Assembly: GCA_018882645.1 (NCBI GenBank)
Contig: VERM01000032.1
Location: 1-10,055, forward strand
DNA: 10,055 bases
From: Ferruginibacter sp.
Lineage (GTDB): Bacteria; Bacteroidota; Bacteroidia; Chitinophagales; Chitinophagaceae
Direction: 5' to 3'
In this document: piece after piece, positions 6,739 to 10,055 of the stretch
Layout of the letters: every line of letters begins with the position of its first letter
Numbering within the stretch: the first letter of the stretch is position 1
Made by a program: the position numbers and the translations under genes
The notes under the pieces: model-generated
The model's input: only the letters and a program-made list of their open reading frames with translations
Databases searched by the model: none
Told to the model about the DNA's origin: nothing

Positions 6739-8673
6739 ATGCGTCTCCTGTTTTTTTTCATATTAATGAGCTGTTGTGCATTTGGACAAATGAGAGATGT
6801 TCATGACGGTAACAAAGCCATATCCGAATGGGAAAGGAGAGCACACGTCAGACTTATGAGCAGGGAGCCGGGAACAGCAGCATCAAACAACTTCAATGTT
6901 CATCACTACCGATGCGAATGGGAGATCGATCCGGCGGTAAGATACATTAAAGGAAAAGTGACCGCCAGTTTTATCATTACCCAAACTACCAACAGTATTT
7001 CCCTGGATTTACACAATCAACTTAGAGTGGACAGTGTCAAACAAAAAGATAAGTCCATAGTCTTTAGCCAAAGCAACAATGTTTTAAACGTACAATTTAT
7101 TAACTCAATCCATTCGGGTGTCAGAGATTCAGTATCTATATATTACAAAGGCGTACCACCCAATACCGGATTCGGTTCATTTATACAAGATACGCATGCA
7201 GGCGTTCCCGTTATATGGACATTAAGCGAGCCATACGGAGCGAGAGACTGGTGGCCTTGCAAAAACGGCCTCGATGACAAAGCTGATTCTATAGATATAT
7301 TCATCACGCATCCCTCCGCATACAAATCCGCAAGCAATGGATTGCTTCAATCCGAAATGCCTCTTGAAGGAGGAAGTAAAACAATCACCCACTGGAAACA
7401 TCGCTATCCTATTGCCACCTACGGCATCTGTTTGGCCGTTACCAATTACAATATTTTCAACCGCTCTGTAAAAATTGATGATATTGATTTGCCAATGGTC
7501 ACATACTGCTATCCGGAAAATCAGTCCGAGTTTGAAGCCGGCACACAAAATTGCCTGGATGCCATAAAATTTTTTCACGAAAAACTGGGAAGCTATCCCT
7601 TTATCAAAGAGAAATACGGACATGTTCAATTTGGTTGGGGCGGAGGTATGGAACATCAAACCTCTTCTTTCATGGTGAACATCGATGAAGTATTGGTAGC
7701 GCATGAGTTGGCCCATCAATGGTTTGGCAATAAGATCACCTGCGGCTCATGGGAGGAGATTTGGCTCAATGAAGGATTCGCAACGTATATGGAGAGGTTA
7801 TACAACGAAAAAAAATATCCTGAATATGCAATGGGTGAGAGAAAAGCAGTGGTGGAGCACATCACATCTAAAGTCGACGGTTCGGTGATGGTGAATGACA
7901 CCAATAATGTATCAAGGATTTTTGACTTTCGATTGTCATATAACAAAGGTTCTTTTCTATTGAACATGCTCAGACTGAAATTGGGTGATGAGGCATTCTT
8001 TACTGCGCTGCGTCAATACCTTGAAGATCCCTTACTGAAATATGGTTATGCAAGAACCTCGGATTTGCAAAAACATTTTGAATCGGCTGGCGGTCGGTCT
8101 TTGAAAACATTTTTTGACCAGTGGTATCGCGGAGAAGGATTTCCTTCATTTCATATTCAATGGAGTTCGGTAGGCAGCGGAGCTGTACAATTTCAAATCA
8201 GACAATCCACTTCTCATCCTTCGGTTGTTTTTTTTGATGTACCTGTTGAACTCACTTTCAAAAATGCCGTGCAAAGTAAAAAACTGCGTGTTGAACCCAC
8301 AATAAACAATCAGGTATTTCTCAGAAATGTTGGATTTGTGCCGGATACGGTGCTGGTAGATGAAGATTGTCAGATCATTAGTAAAGGGAATACCTCTAAA
8401 AGAATTTTAGGCGGAAATACAGGAGATCCATATGTGGAAGTATTTCCTAATCCTATACAACAGCCCTTTCACATTTATCTGCAAAACTTTAAGACAGTAA
8501 ATGCAAGGATTATGTTATACGGCAGTGACGGAAGGCTGGTGTATGCCAGGGATGTGGAGCTGATCAACGGAGCGGAGTATATGGAAATTCCGGTTCAATA
8601 TCTATCGAAAGGCCGATATATACTAAAAATCGTTTCGGGAGATTTGGTGATTACCAAACAATTGATCAAGTGA
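6739..8673 (+). CDS. Secreted M1 family zinc aminopeptidase-like metallopeptidase with T9SS type A sorting domain
   Basis: Protein of 644 residues from ATG at 6739. Residues 1-17 are a signal peptide (Phe/Leu-rich, ending AFGQ). An N-terminal beta domain (about 50-235) precedes the gluzincin core: GGMEHQTSS (302-310, the substrate-binding GxMEN-type loop), HELAH (322-326) and WLNEGFA (342-348), giving zinc ligands H322, H326 and E345 with E323 as general base; Y401 in SYNKGSF is the likely transition-state tyrosine. The last 80 or so residues (from VEVFPNP, 566-572, to IVSGDLVITKQLIK) form a type A sorting domain that directs export through the type IX system to the outer surface or medium. 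It probably trims peptides for nutrition. The frame also opens with TTG at 6718, but this ATG places the signal peptide at the N-terminus. Two genes follow on the same strand. Confidence 0.95.
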   Translation: MRLLFFFILMSCCAFGQMRDVHDGNKAISEWERRAHVRLMSREPGTAASNNFNVHHYRCEWEIDPAVRYIKGKVTASFIITQTTNSISLDLHNQLRVDSVKQKDKSIVFSQSNNVLNVQFINSIHSGVRDSVSIYYKGVPPNTGFGSFIQDTHAGVPVIWTLSEPYGARDWWPCKNGLDDKADSIDIFITHPSAYKSASNGLLQSEMPLEGGSKTITHWKHRYPIATYGICLAVTNYNIFNRSVKIDDIDLPMVTYCYPENQSEFEAGTQNCLDAIKFFHEKLGSYPFIKEKYGHVQFGWGGGMEHQTSSFMVNIDEVLVAHELAHQWFGNKITCGSWEEIWLNEGFATYMERLYNEKKYPEYAMGERKAVVEHITSKVDGSVMVNDTNNVSRIFDFRLSYNKGSFLLNMLRLKLGDEAFFTALRQYLEDPLLKYGYARTSDLQKHFESAGGRSLKTFFDQWYRGEGFPSFHIQWSSVGSGAVQFQIRQSTSHPSVVFFDVPVELTFKNAVQSKKLRVEPTINNQVFLRNVGFVPDTVLVDEDCQIISKGNTSKRILGGNTGDPYVEVFPNPIQQPFHIYLQNFKTVNARIMLYGSDGRLVYARDVELINGAEYMEIPVQYLSKGRYILKIVSGDLVITKQLIK

Positions 8674-8708
8674 ATTGTCTTATTGTAATCAAAACTTAAA
8701 CTGTAATC

Positions 8709-8927
8709 ATGGGAATGGAAGATGAAACTAGAGCTTTCTTAGTGTTGATTGCCAACACCATTTCCAAAGTATTGCTTTGGATGATGGCTAATGTATTTTT
8801 TGGCATATACATGGGTTGGGGATTTTTCGAGATTAGTCCCGACTGGAAAAACTGGCTTTACTATTTTTTATTCGGAGCCTCTTTTGTACTGTTGTTTTGG
8901 CATTTGAAGAGAAAATGGAAAATTTAA
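8709..8927 (+). CDS. Small two-helix membrane protein, unknown function
   Basis: Hypothetical protein of 72 residues; I do not recognise a family. Two hydrophobic segments are visible: residues 9-36 (AFLVLIANTISKVLLWMMAN and on), then a short polar loop with SPDWKNW (43-49), and 50-64 (LYYFLFGASFVLLFW). It ends in a basic HLKRKWKI tail, which by the positive-inside rule suggests a cytoplasmic C-terminus. It begins 35 bases after the M1 stop, with no promoter motif between, and ends 52 bases before the caspase-like gene, so all three may share a transcript. An alternative ATG two codons later (8715) is possible. Its Trp and aromatic content and intact frame between two secreted-protein genes support it being real. 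Confidence 0.65.
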   Translation: MGMEDETRAFLVLIANTISKVLLWMMANVFFGIYMGWGFFEISPDWKNWLYYFLFGASFVLLFWHLKRKWKI

Positions 8928-8979
8928 GTTTTTTTAAACAATCAATCTGCTAAATTCAATTTTAAAAATCTAAAAGAAA

Positions 8980-9792
8980 ATGAAAAATATAGTCGTTTTA
9001 ATCTTGATCATTACAGGAATTGTTTTTACAGGTGAAAAATCCTACGGACAGTACAATGCTTCATCAGGCCTCAATGCTGTTTTAATCGTGGGCCATCAGG
9101 AGGATGGAACCATGGATGCCATCAGAAAAATGAATAAAACTGCGGGCATTTTAGAGCAATATGGTGTTAATGTATATAAATTTTATGATAAAGATGCCAA
9201 CTGGACGGCAATAAAAAATATAGCGCCTTATTGTAGCTTCTTAGTTTATTCCGGACATGGCAGCACACTCGGTGTAGATGGTAATGTTGGCGGACTTTGT
9301 TTAACGTCTAATATTTCAACAGCAACCATCATCAATGATTTAAAACTAAAGCACAATGCCCTGGTGATTTTCAAATCTGTTTGTAATGGTTCGGGATCAT
9401 CGGCCGGAGATGATTATGATATAGGAATTTCAGAAGCAAAAAAAAGAGTCACTCATTATGCATACCCCTTTTTTAAATCAGGAGCTGCCGCTTATTATGC
9501 CAATAATTATGTGGATGGGTCAGATAATTTTTTGGTTGATTTTTTAACGGGCATGTCCTTGAAAAATGCTTTTGTTAAATCCACAAATCTTTGGACTACG
9601 ATTGAAATAGACGAATCTTTCTCTATGGATTGGAACAAAAAAATTAGCATTGCCGGCAGCGAAGGAGGAGGTATTGCCACAAGAACAACTTATACAAACG
9701 GAGTAAAAACAGTTGAGAAAATCGTTTCTCCGAAAGATTACAGCATCGCCTATGTTGGCCGTGAATCTTTTTCAATAAGTGATATGAAGTAA
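8980..9792 (+). CDS. Secreted caspase-fold (clan CD) putative cysteine peptidase
   Basis: Protein of 270 residues with a signal peptide (1-23: Lys start, Ile/Val-rich core, SYG before Gln). The mature part has the clan CD pattern: strand NAVLIVGHQ (32-40), helix with MNKTAGILEQYG (51-62), strand FLVYSGHG (87-94) giving catalytic H93, and strand ALVIFKSVCNGSG (127-139) giving C135. Later, AYPFFKSGAAAYYANNY (161-177) resembles the strand that follows the catalytic Cys in gingipain-like and caspase-like folds, and LTGMSLKNAF (189-198) matches the usual G-x-S-hydrophobic-x-x-A segment. Cleavage specificity cannot be read. There is no T9SS sorting domain, so it may stay in the periplasm or be exported by another route. 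An A-rich AAAGAAA precedes the ATG. Activity is inferred from the dyad; inactive relatives exist. Confidence 0.75.
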   Translation: MKNIVVLILIITGIVFTGEKSYGQYNASSGLNAVLIVGHQEDGTMDAIRKMNKTAGILEQYGVNVYKFYDKDANWTAIKNIAPYCSFLVYSGHGSTLGVDGNVGGLCLTSNISTATIINDLKLKHNALVIFKSVCNGSGSSAGDDYDIGISEAKKRVTHYAYPFFKSGAAAYYANNYVDGSDNFLVDFLTGMSLKNAFVKSTNLWTTIEIDESFSMDWNKKISIAGSEGGGIATRTTYTNGVKTVEKIVSPKDYSIAYVGRESFSISDMK

Positions 9793-9857
9793 TTGAGTTG
9801 ATTACTTACATCTACTGAATGTATGCGAAGGGCGTTTAATCTGATTTTCGATTCAAA

Positions 9858-10055
9858 TTAAAATTCCGACAACTCTCGCATCAACATCCATCCGGTTGTC
9901 TTTTGTCCACCAGAATTGAAAAATTCCACATACCCAAAATCGCCGGCAATTTTCTGTACATAAACAACCTCACCTGAAACACAATACGCCTTTTTCATGG
10001 TAGCATAATTGGGTTGTTTGTAAAAATAACTTCTAGAAGGATTGACCACATACTC
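9858..10055 (-). CDS. SH3-like domain protein, C-terminal part (N-terminus beyond window)
   Basis: The open frame runs without interruption into the window edge; its upstream codons Glu-Tyr-Val continue past the only internal start (GTG at 10049), so this is most likely the end of a longer gene. The visible 65 residues read as a bacterial SH3-like module: SYFYKQPNYATMKKAYCVSG, then GEVVYVQKIAGDFGYVEFF, and GWMLMRELSEF at the end. Such modules occur in envelope proteins that bind cell wall or metal ions; the function of the full protein cannot be judged. It converges on the caspase-like gene with 65 bases between the stops and no strong hairpin seen there. Confidence 0.65.
   Translation of the reverse strand, partial: EYVVNPSRSYFYKQPNYATMKKAYCVSGEVVYVQKIAGDFGYVEFFNSGGQKTTGWMLMRELSEF

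Noticed and set aside
6757..6780. Possible lipoprotein signal (Leu-Met-Ser-Cys) in the M1 peptidase signal peptide
   Set aside because: Met at the -2 position is not a normal lipobox residue, a second Cys and the AFGQ signal-peptidase I type end follow, and T9SS cargo is normally not lipidated this way.
7222..7719. Open frame of 165 codons on the minus strand inside the M1 peptidase
   Set aside because: It overlaps the catalytic region of a conserved enzyme and its translation shows no recognisable motif; it is a reading-frame shadow.
9793..9857. Terminator between the convergent caspase-like and SH3-like genes
   Set aside because: I found no GC-rich stem followed by a T run on either strand, only short A+T-rich partial palindromes.

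Overview
The window looks like a chromosomal segment of a member of the Bacteroidota, probably near Chitinophagia or Saprospiria; rank below phylum is a guess. The evidence is a C-terminal type IX secretion (T9SS) sorting domain on the M1 peptidase, an A+T-rich composition, almost no Shine-Dalgarno sites, and several upstream copies of the Bacteroidota promoter pattern TTTG / TAnnTTTG. No phage, IS, CRISPR, tRNA or rRNA signal was seen, and no gene-free gap exceeds about 155 bases.

Left part (1-6587, all minus strand). Read in the direction of transcription, the order is: a radical SAM/SPASM protein and an AI-2E-family (PerM-like) permease separated by 20 bases; a secreted GHL10/DUF187 glycoside-hydrolase-like protein with its own promoter; sigma-54 (rpoN) with its own promoter and a small PAP2-like membrane protein 15 bases behind it; and the N-terminal 251 residues of a UvrD/PcrA-type helicase, cut off by the window edge just before its GDxxQSIY region.

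Right part. From a 151-base divergent intergenic region (6588-6738), plus-strand genes encode a secreted M1 metallopeptidase with a T9SS sorting domain, a 72-residue two-helix membrane protein, and a secreted caspase-fold (clan CD) putative cysteine peptidase. These look like one transcript of cell-envelope or extracellular proteins. A convergent gene at the right edge, of which only the C-terminus is visible, encodes an SH3-like domain.

Most of the window is ordinary core or envelope gene content. The most notable signals are: (1) an 18-base promoter-plus-start block matching at 17 of 18 positions ahead of both the helicase and the radical SAM gene, placing the -7 element so close to ATG that both mRNAs should be leaderless; (2) the secreted caspase-like protein with an intact His/Cys dyad but no T9SS domain, behind a T9SS-sorted M1 peptidase; (3) a PAP2-like protein with partly degenerate motifs tied to rpoN; (4) two gene starts (GHL10 and M1) that the sequence argues should be moved downstream of the longest open frame. 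I found no clear evidence for an entirely new multi-gene system.
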